A DNA stretch of 64,000 bases, taken from contig OX235270.1 of the NCBI GenBank assembly GCA_944472135.2, forward strand, positions 83,337,168 to 83,401,167, read 5' to 3'. Made by a program: the position numbers and the translations under genes. The notes under the pieces were generated by a model that ran no database searches, was not told where the DNA came from, and saw only the letters and a list, made by a program, of their open reading frames with translations. The DNA comes from Trichobilharzia regenti (taxonomy: Eukaryota; Platyhelminthes; Trematoda; Strigeidida; Schistosomatidae). This document shows, in pieces, positions 42,664 to 53,990 of this stretch. How positions within the stretch are numbered: position 1 is the stretch's first letter; each line of letters opens with the position of its first letter.

Positions 42664-42823
42664 GTTGTTTTATTTCATTCCTTCTTGTCTATTTGGTGCA
42701 CAACCGTACCCTACAGAGAATAGGAATAGAATAAGTCGAATCAAATTCATAAAGCGCTATGAAATGTTAGGTTTAATGGAATATAATGATGATCAAGTAA
42801 AGACGTTATTAGAAAATGAATGA
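42664..42823 (+). CDS. Candidate orphan terminal exon
   Basis: After a possible acceptor (TTTCAAGCCAG) the plus strand reads LFYFIPSCLFGAQPYPTENR, then NRISRIKFIKRYEMLGLMEY and NDDQVKTLLENE, then TGA. The composition is protein-like and unlike any mobile element here. It could be the last exon of a plus-strand gene or an old retroposed fragment. No upstream partner exon was found. Confidence 0.35.
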
Positions 42824-42829
42824 GATAAG

Positions 42830-43559
42830 ACATGGTGAAGTGGTATTTAAAGATCCGACAATGGACAGCAAGTTAATTTATAAGTTGCCCCATAAATGTG
42901 TGCAGAGCCCACGTGGTCACATCTCAACAATAAGCTGAGCGAATGGTATATGTAAAGAGTCCTCAAAAATAAACTTATCCAATTTTTACTACTATGTAAG
43001 AAATGAACGCATTGTACATTACTTTGTTTTAACCACAAACTCTGTACTTTGAACTTTACCGCCGGTTTTGAATAAATACATAGTTCTGCCTTCGACTCTC
43101 CGTCTTCTCCACCATCTCAACTGCCGTCGAACAATTCTAATCACCTGCTTTCTATCTCAAATTTTCGCAGGAACACCGTAGTTTCTTCCTACGTACTTTG
43201 GTCGACCTCCCGCAACGTCAACATTCGAGAATTAGTACTGAAGCAGACTTCCCGCAGCACCCCTGGAGTCTATTACGTTTATTGTGGATTTGGGATCTTT
43301 GTAAACCCAAGTAACGAAACTTTGATATATTCTTCCCGTAACTAAACTGATTTGGTATTTTATTTTCTATTTGAATTTGGGTTACTACGCTAGCAGAGTA
43401 AAAGGTCCACCACGTATGTTTAAAGGTAGAAGCGTGATCTGTCTAGGCGTTCATTACTATCTTTTTCAAGATAAAGATCTAAGCCCTCATAAAAATCAGA
43501 AATATCTCCAGCCGTCAAATTGCATATTGCTGTTCCTGCAGAATGGAGTGATTCACCTC
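42830..43559. other. No gene seen
   Basis: Pyrimidine-rich in part (43080-43200); no domain recognised. Confidence 0.35.
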
Positions 43560-45240
43560 AGTGACCACCATATCTATTGATCAGCTAGCGCCACCCTCCC
43601 TCCTTTTAATGCTTTTTAATGTAAGACCTCCAAGGAGGATATCGGGTTTAGAATAAGTTGCCTCACCCAGAGTAGGCCAAAATATGTAGACACACACCGT
43701 GTAATATCTTTCTTACATTCATATCGAAGTAGTTTGAACTTGAAATGCGTCTCTAGACATTTTCCATTCCAAGCTTACCACTTCTACGAGCGTTTCTTAG
43801 AATAAATGGACAGTATTCTAATAGCGACCCTACGTTTTTTGTATTGTGTGAGTTTATCTTCATTATCGTGAAAGTTCCTGTTCATGCATCTCAATGCCAT
43901 GTTTGACTTTTGAGTGTGCAATGCAATTTGCCCAGAAAATGTTAAGTCACTAGGATACCTAAGTCCTAAACCGACAACACTTTAGAGTGTGGATAGATCA
44001 GCAGATTGAAGCGTTAATTTTATATCGATTGAGGATGAGTCGAAGCAGATCCAGCCACATTTGTTCAGGTTGGATTGTGGACACCATAAAGATGGCCAGA
44101 CAGTCATTTTATCTAATTCATTCATCAAAGTATCCTGAAAGTACACTGTGTCATTACGCTGGGATGTATAAGCTACTTTTAGGTCATATCAAAAGATGAA
44201 TGGTTTTCCATGTGAGAAGCAAGTGTATATTTCGTTGATATAAATTGTAAATAGGAGGCCCTGTGACGCTACCTTGAACTATACCAGAAGTGATTTGGCT
44301 AGGTTTGGAAGTGGAGGAACCAGTTCCATTTATCTGGAGCCATTCCAGTAGTGAGTCATGTATGCCTAAGGATTTCGGCTTGTGTATCAGCAGCAAATGA
44401 TTGATGCGGTCAAGTGCTTTAGAAATGTAAAAGTAGGTGACGAGTACCATTTGTCGTCTGTCACGGCTACTGTTCACAAAATTAAAGAAATCTGGGTGGT
44501 GGGTTAAAGGTGATAGGGATTATAGAAGCTCATGCTTGTCCGAACTTATAATATTGCAGACCAGCATGTGTTTCAGTATGTTATATTTAATTAGTCTCTT
44601 CATAATCCTAAATGCTATGGGTGTAATACTGATTGGCCCCTAGTTGTTGAATTCTGCTCTCGAGCCGCATTTTTGTTTAGCTGCGATAAATGTCGTTTGC
44701 CATATAGCCGGATGGGTCTGAGTTTCTAGGGCGATTGAGAAGGCTTTAAGACGTAATATGAGAATTTCAGGACCACCATATTTGTAGAAATACGATAGAG
44801 TGCCATCAGTACTGATACGTTTAGTGCCTTTGAGAGTTCTGATGTCTTGGTTAATGTTGGCTTAATTTAACTCAACTGTACTAATTTGTCTTGGCACGAG
44901 TCAAGACGGAAGTCACGTCATATTAATAGGGTGCACACCAAGTGATGGGAGTGTGGGCCTAAGGTAGTTGGCTGCAAGTGATTTTTAAATAGTTCTCATA
45001 TGTCTGCGGAGCCTTTATATAGCCTACATTTATCGATCATGGAGAAATGCTGTGGTTTTTGCAATTCAGTCGCTTCTTTAGGATTTCTGTGGGAGCATAC
45101 ACTCTAACGGGGCTGGATAATGGGGCGCGTTCTTCATTCTTCATGCACAAATCTTATGAGATAGAGCCATGGGTTGTTGGGTATTGACCCTTATATGCTA
45201 AAGTCTTGGTGTTGAGGCAGTTGAGAGTCCCTTAATGTTA
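43560..45240 (-). mobile_element. CR1-like LINE, decayed
   Basis: Minus-strand fragments in order: GPISITPIAFRIMKRLIKYN (44640-44560), ISKALDRINHLLLIHKPKSL with GIHDSLLEWL (44440-44330), TSGIVQGSVTGPPIYNLY (44290-44240), then KCGWICFDSSSIDIK (44060-44010) and a C-terminal Cys/Arg-rich part. These are RT blocks of a CR1-type element, related to but not the same as the 2.1-3.4 kb copy. It is riddled with stops. Confidence 0.75.
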
Positions 45241-45532
45241 ATACGGTCCCTCAGTTTTGTAAATATCTTATCATGTGAGGAGATCTTGGGATTTTGGATA
45301 GGAATGGCAGCATATAATCATGTGTTTGAGTTCCGGTAAAAAATGCTAAGAGGTTTTGACAAGTCATCAGTGATGAAGCGTTCTTCTCACTCAGAGGATC
45401 TCTGCACCTGTCTTGGGAGAGCACAGTCCGCCTCACCACAGATCCTATACTTTACTTGTCATAAAGTAGAGGTATAAGCTGCGTCGCTGCTTGTCGGAAT
45501 TGGCAGTGCGCACAGCACAGTTATGTGGTGCG

Positions 45533-45755
45533 TCTGAGGCACAGCGTTAGAGTTCTCGCCTGCCACGCAGGTTGTACATGGTTCGATCCCCCGCTGATGC
45601 ACTTCTTTACCTCTCTGAGCTAGTAGTAAGACTCGTAGAGAGGGGAGGTGAGGCACGAGGCTGGCAACCCCGTCCTGTCAGAAAAATCACGACTGCTACA
45701 GAAACTTCTAGCCTCTAGCTTGAGGCCCAATGCTCCACTGGGAATGTGATGGAAT
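45533..45755 (+). mobile_element. SINE-D copy
   Basis: Head TGAGGCACAGCGTTAGAG, B-box ATGGTTCGATCCCC, middle GGCACGAGGCTGGCAACCCC, then GACTGCTACAGAAACTTC and tail CTTGAGGCCCAATGCTCC. Confidence 0.75.
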
Positions 45756-47370
45756 AAATTAACCCTGAAAACTTGGCACCCACTAAGACTGAGAGGCTAC
45801 TTATATTATGACAGGATATTAAGCCTGGTAAGTTGTCACCTGTTGTAGGGACAGTGACATTTTGTTTCCAGCCGAAAATGTCCAGTGTGACTAAATGTGG
45901 CCATGTTTAGCCAGGGCTGCAAACAAGTCCCGGTTGATTTCAGGTAGGTGGTGTAGAACATGTGATCTAATGATCATACGGGGAAATGAACGCTTGATTC
46001 AGTGCATTAATAAGTTGGGTTCCATAGTCACTAAAAGCGCCAATCCCTCTGTAAATACGTCCAATCAGTCCTGTAGCGGTTTTGAAGTACGCGCTGACCT
46101 ATAGAATCTCGCGCATGCTCTTGAGTTCTCTATTTTTTTAACTGCAATACAGCTGCTGTGTTCGGGAAGTAAACAATACAGCCTCCTCCCTTACCACTAT
46201 TCCTGTCATGTTGACAGTGTGTGCACCCGCCGTTGCTAATCTCTTCGTCTGTTGGGAGAGGGGTGACTGCTATTCAGAGGACACGATGGTGGGGACTTAA
46301 GTGAAGCACCCTTATTTGTGGGAAAGTACTCTATTGCTAAGGCTCCTGAGTTTGAAAGACTTCGACAAAATGAAAAAGAAAAACTGTCTGAATGCCACAG
46401 CTCGTCTAGAGACTCCCTGAAAACAAGCTCATGGTATGATTTCTCTACTTTGGAAGGACATTTAGCAGTAAAGATCGGAGCTACAGCATAAATATTCCTA
46501 AACTTTTGCTTTTCTACATTTCTATGTACTTTGGCCCTTGGGTTTAACTTCTTCAGTATCTATTCCCAGCATTACCCTATATAGTTGGGAAAAATCATCA
46601 TCGTTCCTTTTCCGCTGCTTTTTTATTGTTTTTACTACCATAGACTTGATCTGACCATTGGTTCACAAAACTATAAAATTCAATGACCATCAATTTAAAG
46701 TAGTAAAAAGGAGAGTGAACTCTGGATTTGTCGCATATTGTTTGTTTAAATTAGTAATATTTGCTGGCTGTCTCTTCACCTCTCTTGACGTTTTCTTCTG
46801 TCTTCTCTTTTCGAAGGTACTGCACTGGAGCACTGCAAATGTATAGTAATGCCGTTTTATGCGTTTGTATTACTTGAACGGAGTTCTGTAATCCCTAGAA
46901 CCTACGTTTGGTAGATATTCACAGTATTGTTAGCACATATGAACGACCGCACAACCTCTATCATGTAATCTGTTTATAACCGCAAAGTTGGTCCCATAAA
47001 TCTGCTGATACCAAAATATTCCTGTACTTACTGTCTACTGTGGAGTTTTATAAATTACCAAACGCTTTATAACCAATTAACTAAAAATGATTGTCAGCTC
47101 TGCATCCTGTGTGTCCTATCCTAGCCCCTGTGTATCACCTTTCTTCTTAGTGGCATTTTGCTGGTTTTATCTCATTGCACTACCTTCCATTAACGCAACC
47201 TTTTGTAGTTCCCGCGCGGTTAGTCGACTATAAATATATTAATGACTGAATTAAGACTTTATCCAAATTCTTATAGTTTATTCCATTAAAAGTAAACATT
47301 AAAAACTTCCAATAAATTTTCTAGAATTGTTTTCATTTTTAATAGAGAAAAAATTCCCATTTAGACATTT
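45756..47370. other. No gene seen
   Basis: Mixed composition, no recognised domain. The frame at 46658-46846 is hydrophobic but lacks supporting context. Confidence 0.35.
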
Positions 47371-48084
47371 AGAAAACAGAAAGATTGAACGAAGAAATAT
47401 TTACTTTTCAATTAGATCCTCATCTTTGGCTCTACTCTAATATATATAGCATTTTAATTACAATACAACAGTTTGCCAATCAAGTGGCGATAAGTTTGTT
47501 AACAATAATTAAACAGTGTCAATGGGTTAATAGTTAACGAAGAAAATCGATTCAGATTTAAAAGGTGGAAATGGATAGAATAAATTAATTTTACAAGAAT
47601 AACACGTAATTAAAGATGAAGTGATCTGCGAGTTCGTCTTCTACAGACGGCTGAGGCGATTGGCATTGATCTGAAGAAGCCAAGCCTATGTGTACAGAAA
47701 AAATTTGTACAGCCACTTTCCCTACCGTGGCCATCGTCACAAGAATGGATAAACAGGACTGCGTCACCCCCCTCCCCCTAAACCTATAAAATTATATTTG
47801 TCTAAATTATCTATTTTATTTTACTTATTTTGACCACTTCATCTTTAATTACGTGTTATTCTTGTAAAATTAATTTATTCTATCCATTTCCACCTTTTAA
47901 ATCTGTATTGATTTTCTTCGTTAACTATTAACCCATTGACACTGTTTAATTATTGTTAACAAACTTATCGCCACTTGATTGGCAAACTGTTGTATTGTAA
48001 TTAAAATGCTATATATATTAGAGTAGAGCCAAAGATGAGGATCTAATTGAAAAGTAAATATTTCTTCGTTCAATCTTTCTGTTT
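47371..48084. mobile_element. PLE palindrome with 256-bp arms
   Basis: Arms 47371-47626 and 47827-48084 are reverse complements with only a few differences. The 200-base centre encodes the PLE nuclease tail on the plus strand, LKKPSLCVQKKFVQPLSLPW near 47670-47735, matching the other copies. Arm identity suggests a recent event or gene conversion between arms. Confidence 0.8.
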
Positions 48085-49028
48085 TCATTATTGTTTCATA
48101 AAACAACGTTCAGTCTAAAATTGTACTTGTCAAATATAATCATGCCCGTACAAACGGTATATTAATCATGTAAATGCATACTTTACATGAATAAAATATT
48201 ATTATTGTATTAGACTAACACTAAGATTTAGTAGTAATAATTGTGGGACTTTGTTTAGGTCAGATCTGACACTTATAAGGAATAGGTAAAGTTGAGATTT
48301 GAAATAATGTAATGAGTATCTGAGCTCGACAATCAGTCTCAAGTGTGATTCATTATCCAGCAGCTCTGCTTAGGATAACGATCTCGTATTACAAGTAGTA
48401 TCAAGGTCGTGTTCACTTATGTATGTCATGTGACTATCTGCCCTTTTTGGTGAGCAACGATTTGCAGTATTGGATTTGATATGGAATAAGGTAGTTCTGT
48501 CCTTATGTAGGCTGGAGATATGGGCAGTAGTTATTATTTGGCCCAAGATTGTATAAGCCTCGGGTGAGATTAATATGTGCGTGTGCACTGGACTGTGTTT
48601 GTTTTCTTCCCCAAGAGGGAGCTTATTCTAGTGGTTGAGAAGAGTTAACCTCCCCACCAGTTGACAGCTGACAGGGATGTGGCGGATAAAAAATCGTTGT
48701 TGCCTGGTGATATCAATAGCTTATTATCCTGACTCGTGTTTGAAGTCACGAAATGTGCCCTTACGTAAGTTTTGTTGTATGTAATGCCTCATTTTGGTTT
48801 AATTCCCAGCAAACATGTGCCATATATTCGAGCAAAGTTTGTTTATGCGCCATGCTGTGAGGACCCTGGACACAGAGTCTTCAGAATCCCCGAGTACTGT
48901 CTTTTGTAACATTTAGGATAATGATGCTGCTACGAGAGCTGTTAGTACGAATTGGCACACTATGCGAATATATGCCTGCGTTATTGTCCTTAGAGAGTCT
49001 GGCTTTGTTTCCATTAATAATGTGGTTT
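48085..49028. other. No gene seen
   Basis: No recognised domain. Confidence 0.35.
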
Positions 49029-49113
49029 TAGCGGCAAATAATTCCCCGAAATTATTGACCATAGGAATAGATTATGTCTATATTGCTATATTGCAATCGA
49101 TATTCATTTCGTC

Positions 49114-49916
49114 ATGAGTGATCTTAGTCCCAAGGTCATTCGTATTCGCTCAACTCCTAAAACTATTCAGCTCATACCATACTGGCCAGATAATGCTGAA
49201 ATGTGGTTTCAGATAGCTGAATCAGATTTTTGTGAGCATGGGATAACCGATCAGCGTTCACAGTGCCTTGCAGTTATTCACGCCCTACCGCGGGAGTTTA
49301 ACAAGTGCGTAACTTTGCAAATGTCGAGTCCTGAGTTAGGTAACTCGTACGAGTTGCTCAAACGAAACGTTCTCACGGATCGACAACGTCTGGAATGAAA
49401 GAAGTCGGTCAAAGTCAGTTCGACGAAGGACTGTTTAGAGAACTCTTCTTAACCAAGCTGCCACAGTCTGTACAGACCGTACTTGTGACACTTCAGGGTA
49501 CTGTAATAGAGGACTTAGCTATTACTACAGATAGGATTCTAGAAATAACTAAACGGTCAGTTCCCGAAATATGCTCGATGACTAAGCAGACTTCGAGTAA
49601 GGATACTGCAATGACAGAGTTATGCAACTCCATCCAGCAGATGTTTAGGTCAAACATGCCTTCTAACTCCTTCGACCGCCGTCCTAAATCCAATCAACGG
49701 CGAAACTCACGTAGTCGATCTAAGTCCAAGCCACGTTCACTGAAAAACCCTGACTGGTGCTGGTACCACAACACCTATGGCCAAGAAGCGAAGTGTTGCC
49801 GTAAGCCTTGTAACTTCGGAAATGTCTCAAAGCCTGTGGGAAACTATCCCGCCGGCACGGGTCAGCGGCAACCGTTGCTGGTGACACTAGCCGCCTACTT
49901 TACATCCATGATGTGA
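49114..49916 (+). pseudogene. CsRn1-type gag with CHCC knuckle
   Basis: Start MSDLSPKVIRI, then WPDNAEMWFQIAESDF and the capsid core ALPREFNKCVTLQMSS. A stop at 49396-49398 with an apparent small deletion is followed by QFDEGLFRELFLTKLPQSV (second frame 49395-49916), TDRILEITKR, a basic Arg/Ser stretch and the knuckle CWYHNTYGQEAKCCRKPC. CHCC spacing in place of CCHC is characteristic of the CsRn1/Boudicca group. The final residues are out of frame with the protease. Confidence 0.8.
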
Positions 49917-50344
49917 TAAGCCAGACTGGATATTTAGTCGACACAGGCGCCGAAGTCAGCGTCCTTCCTGCTACAGCAGCAGATCGACAGAAGGAACCTA
50001 CCTTCAACTTACAGGCTGCAAATGGAAAACCCATCTCAACCTTTGGTAAAAAATACGTCTCTCTGAACATAGGTTTATGCAAACCTATTCGGTGGATTTT
50101 CCTTCTCGCTGACGTTACAATGCCCATCATTGGCACGGACCTACTTAATCATCATGATTTACTCGTAGACGTCCGCCGAAAACGACTGATTGACAATACT
50201 ACTAGTCTGTCTATCAAAGGCATCACCTACACGGGCCCCAGTTTGTCACTCGTTAAGATAAAGGCAATTCTTGATCCAACTTTTCAACCGATCGTTGACA
50301 AATATCCGAACTTAACTGCCCGTGTAACGACCTATCGTGCATAA
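49913..50344 (+). pseudogene. Retroviral-type aspartic protease, start of pol
   Basis: SQTGYLVDTGAEVSVLPAT carries the DTG active site. The flap-like NGKPISTFGKKYVSLN and the terminal PIIGTDLLNHHDLLVD complete the protease fold. The frame continues to KYPNLTARV, where RT should begin, and ends. A pol-tail-like stretch follows at 50400-50530 in another frame. Confidence 0.8.
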
Positions 50345-50811
50345 CCAGCAATATCATGCATCACATCAACGAACAACATCAAGGAAGCTATGTGCAAACA
50401 CCCTATTAGTATAGGCAGAGAGACCAGTAGGCACACCACCAAGACGCTCGGAAGAATTTTTTCACCCGAAAGGGAACCATCGGGTATTTTTACTTCCGGC
50501 TGGTTCTGTCTTAGTGTCCTCACAACCTGACTAGAGGGGAGGTGGGCAGTAGAGGCAAATAATTCCCCAAAATTATTGACCATAGGAATAGATTATGTCT
50601 AAGAGAAGAATTACATCGTGACCATAGGCATCATCAGTGAACATTGGATGCTGACCCTTAAAGTTTAAGTCGACTTGTTTAGCTGAAGGTGTCCGGCCAA
50701 GCATCCTAGCCATTTGGTACTCCGTCGTGTCACGTTCGTGCACGATCACTAGCCAGCTTAGCTTCTTCTTCAGTCCGCGATTTGTTTCCGAAATATATCT
50801 AGTAAGCTGAC

Positions 50812-51000
50812 ATTGGTTAGAGAACATTATGAAAACCTGAGAGTACTTGACAGCTGTTTCGCCTTAGTTTGGGAATTTCACCAGTACACATCCACCACCA
50901 TGGTTCGAACCCAGGACCTGCTTTCAAGGCGAGCTCGCATACCATTAATCCCTTCGGACCCGAACCAATGGCCCATGAATCCTAACATCTGCTCACTGGT
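50812..51000 (-). mobile_element. SINE-C, minus copy of second pair
   Basis: Minus strand: head with GGGTCCGAAGGGATTAATGG, B-box TGGGTTCGAACCATGG, hammerhead body at 50887-50843 and tail GTTCTCTAACCAATGTCAG. It pairs with 51110-51310. Confidence 0.75.
50843..50887 (-). ncRNA. Hammerhead-derived fold in SINE-C
   Basis: GTACTG with AAGTAC (one mismatch) form helix I. The core is GTGAAAT, a CCC/GG-type helix II precedes CGAAAC, loop AGCT, and GTC. GAAAC-AGCT-GTC is intact; the CTGANGA strand is altered at three positions. Confidence 0.5.
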
Positions 51001-51109
51001 GACTGGCCCTATTCAGGTAGGTGGTTACCTGGGGTTCCAGTGGGACAAATACTCGCCGAAAATATTGGCTAGCGGTTGCGCTATGTCGTGAATTGGCAGG
51101 CGTTATAAT

Positions 51110-51312
51110 ACATGGGCTGGTCGTTGGATCGGGTCCCAGTGGCTTGATAGTATATGTGCTCTCCTTGAAAGCAGGTCGTGGGTTCGGACCATGGTGGTGG
51201 ATGTGTACTGGTGAAAAGTCCCAAACTAGGGCAAAACAGCTGTCCGGTGCTCTCAGATTTTCAAATGGTTCTCTAACCAATGTCAGCCCATGATGAAATC
51301 CTGCAACCAATC
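51110..51312 (+). mobile_element. SINE-C, plus copy of second pair
   Basis: Head GGGTCCCAGTGGCTTGATAG, B-box GTGGGTTCGGACCATG, hammerhead-derived body 51205-51250 and tail TCTCTAACCAATGTCAG. Confidence 0.78.
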
Positions 51313-53990
51313 AAACAAATCCCTACAAACCAATACTTAAATATATCTCGTAGTTTGGACAATCAGTTGTGGTCTTTTGCCTTGGCTTTGGTACACGAGA
51401 AACGAATACTTTATAAGTTTTTGGTATAAGATCTTGCGTTAACATACTCCGTATAATTCACGAACGGCGATACTGACAGCCTCTAAATGGTTATTAGTAA
51501 AATTTTTGTCTTATTTCCCTTATAGAATGTATTCTGCCCTGGAGTCTGTAAAAGTAGGGGACTTTTGCTACAAGTCATGTATTTCGGCATGCTTTGTTAG
51601 CGAACTCCTCTTTAACTCTCGCCTTTTGACTATGAGAGAATAATGTTGACTTTTCAGGGTCTCTTGGGGCTATCCAGAGACATCTAGATCCACGATAGAG
51701 AGGGTTGAAGCTACACTGGGGGTGGGATAATAACCCAATAGACCTGCGGTTGGTGTCGTGTTCTTGGATAGCAGTGGTCGTGCTGACTCTCCTTCTGTCT
51801 GTCGTACTTTATTTGAGATTTAGGCATTTATGCCACCCTAAGTAAGATTCTTTGAACCTTTTTAACCTCATTAACCACTACGCTGTAAACTACCGCACTT
51901 AATTTTGTGTATAGACTTTTCATGACCTCTATTGTCGTGAAGTTTTGCGGATTGTCTACCTTGGTTATTGATTCTGCGTCAAGTTTACCAATGTATATGG
52001 TTTTGGTCAGGATTCTCAGATGTGTAGGTTCACCTAACTGAGATTTTATGTCAGTAATCTACATTATGGGGCTTACTACACTTAGTTTTCCGTATTTCAG
52101 TCCTCAGGTCTTCTATAGGCAACTTAAGTCGTCCTTTTTCTTTAGTGGGTGTTGAACTTGGATCTAATGCCTGAAGTTTTGTGACGTGTATACGGTGAAG
52201 TGAAGAGATCTGTGTCAGGACTAGATGCTGAGTTTGCAGGACCGATGCAACTACTAGATGTCATCATAATTTGGCTGTCAGTTCCAGACGATTTAGATAG
52301 TAGTAACAGGGCGGCCCGGCGCTTGCGGAATCCTGGGGATCTATGAGGCTTACTGTCACATTTTTTGGAAGTATGTTCCCTGATGTAGCAAGCGGAGGTG
52401 TGCTATCAGTCATGAGGTTGACAGGTGACTGAGTTCGTGGCTTATTATTTGATTATCCGCAACTAATTAGCGACCTAGAGAAACACTTATGAGAATTTTT
52501 CAACAAAGATACATTATACATAATGAATCACGCTCGTGTGTGACGCAAGCATTGAATGTACTGCAATTACAATACCACTTAATGGAGTCACTTGAAACTG
52601 TCAATAAAGGTTGTAAATAGCAGTATCAGAAAAATTCGCCGTAGCCAGAAGACAACACTCCGGAGCTTGGAATACTATTTTACGTATATAATAACCAACT
52701 TGATTTCAAATCAGGCGGTATGAAACAACGACGGTAATTCCAAGATTTATTGACCAACCACGCAGAAGCCAATATAACAAGTTGACTACACAGCAGCCTG
52801 ACCACGTGATTCACAGTTGCTAGCCAGCAATGTAATAAAAAGTCTGTGGATAACGTCAGTGTAATTCGCATTATTATTTCTGATAGTGTTGCACCAGTCT
52901 TCTGTCAACAAGCAAACCTCAAAGCCACGACAGGGATTACTGCGTGAAATGAATAGGAAACTGTTTCGAAAAATGAGTTCATTGAGCGTTCACTCTGCAT
53001 TCAACATCATTGACAAAGATCTTTAACTGTTGTGTATGAAAATGGCTTCGTACCTAGTCGACACACACTAATCATCTGATATGAATTTATAAGCATTTGC
53101 CTAATACTCCTTGAGGATTTCTCGCGCTTCATCCGCTTCTGACGTCATTGGTCCCTCTTTTCTAACATTTTCACTTTCGTCTGATTTTCAAGATGACAAT
53201 AAGGAAAACGATCATTTGACGTTTAAAAACAATTAGTTACACAATACTCTGGTTCGCAGCTTTATACAAACTGATAATTGCCTGTCAATGATGAGTGTTG
53301 AATCAATAATAATCTTTTATGCGTTTAACCGCACACACTGGTTTTGTTAACCTCTAGCAGACCATGTTGCTGCATAAATCATCTGCAAACTGGGATCCCT
53401 AATGTAAAGATAAATGAGGACATATTGTTCAATGGAACGAACATGAACTACGATCGGACGTGAGCAGGCATCAGTTTTCCTCCTCTAAAATCAAAAGACG
53501 TAGACAACAGCCTGTGAAAAACTGTAGGTGAGTGAGGCAAACATGAAGTGTAATCGTAGTTTTCTCCCACGCATCAGCCCTGCAGTTGTACACTCAGGAC
53601 CAATATTTGAAATATTCCACGTGCCAAGGATGATTAAGGAAAATAACTGAGACCATTCTTATATGTTGGAGGCTGATAGTTCAGCCTTCAGCTTGGAATG
53701 GATGAGTGCAACATGCCATATACTTAGGGGTGGTAGACCGTCATTCTGAAGCACGCGCAGCTGGGAAGTTTTATTGGGACTTAGGATTGCTCGCTTCTGA
53801 AATGTCCCACGTAATCGGTTGTTTTAAGAGGTATGCATCGAAAGTTCTCACACCAGCTTCCTAGAAAAATCCATATAATTGTTTAAACATATGAGTCTTT
53901 TAAAACTGTTGCTCAAGACTACCAGGCAAAATGGTCAACGTCTGTCAAGATACAGGTATGAGATTCCTAAATTAGTCTAACCATATTTTA
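51313..53990. other. Unassigned sequence
   Basis: About 2.7 kb with no open frame over 65 residues and no recognised domain. Composition is less AT-rich than intron 1 of gene 1, so old retroelement sequence is possible but unproven. Confidence 0.35.

Larger units (their letters stand above)
49029..50600 (+). mobile_element. Ty3/gypsy CsRn1-like LTR element, internally deleted
   Basis: A 50-bp direct repeat (GGCAAATAATTCCCC … GATTATGTCTA) occurs at 49031-49080 and 50551-50600. The second follows a purine tract AGAGGGGAGGTGGGCAG at 50533, as expected of a polypurine tract before a 3' LTR. Inside are gag, protease and a pol C-terminal stub; RT, RNase H and integrase are gone. The LTRs themselves are truncated or diverged outside this 50 bp. 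Confidence 0.75.

Noticed and set aside
51021..51293. 90-codon frame over the SINE-C pair
   Set aside because: It reads through the tRNA-like head and ribozyme; not protein coding.
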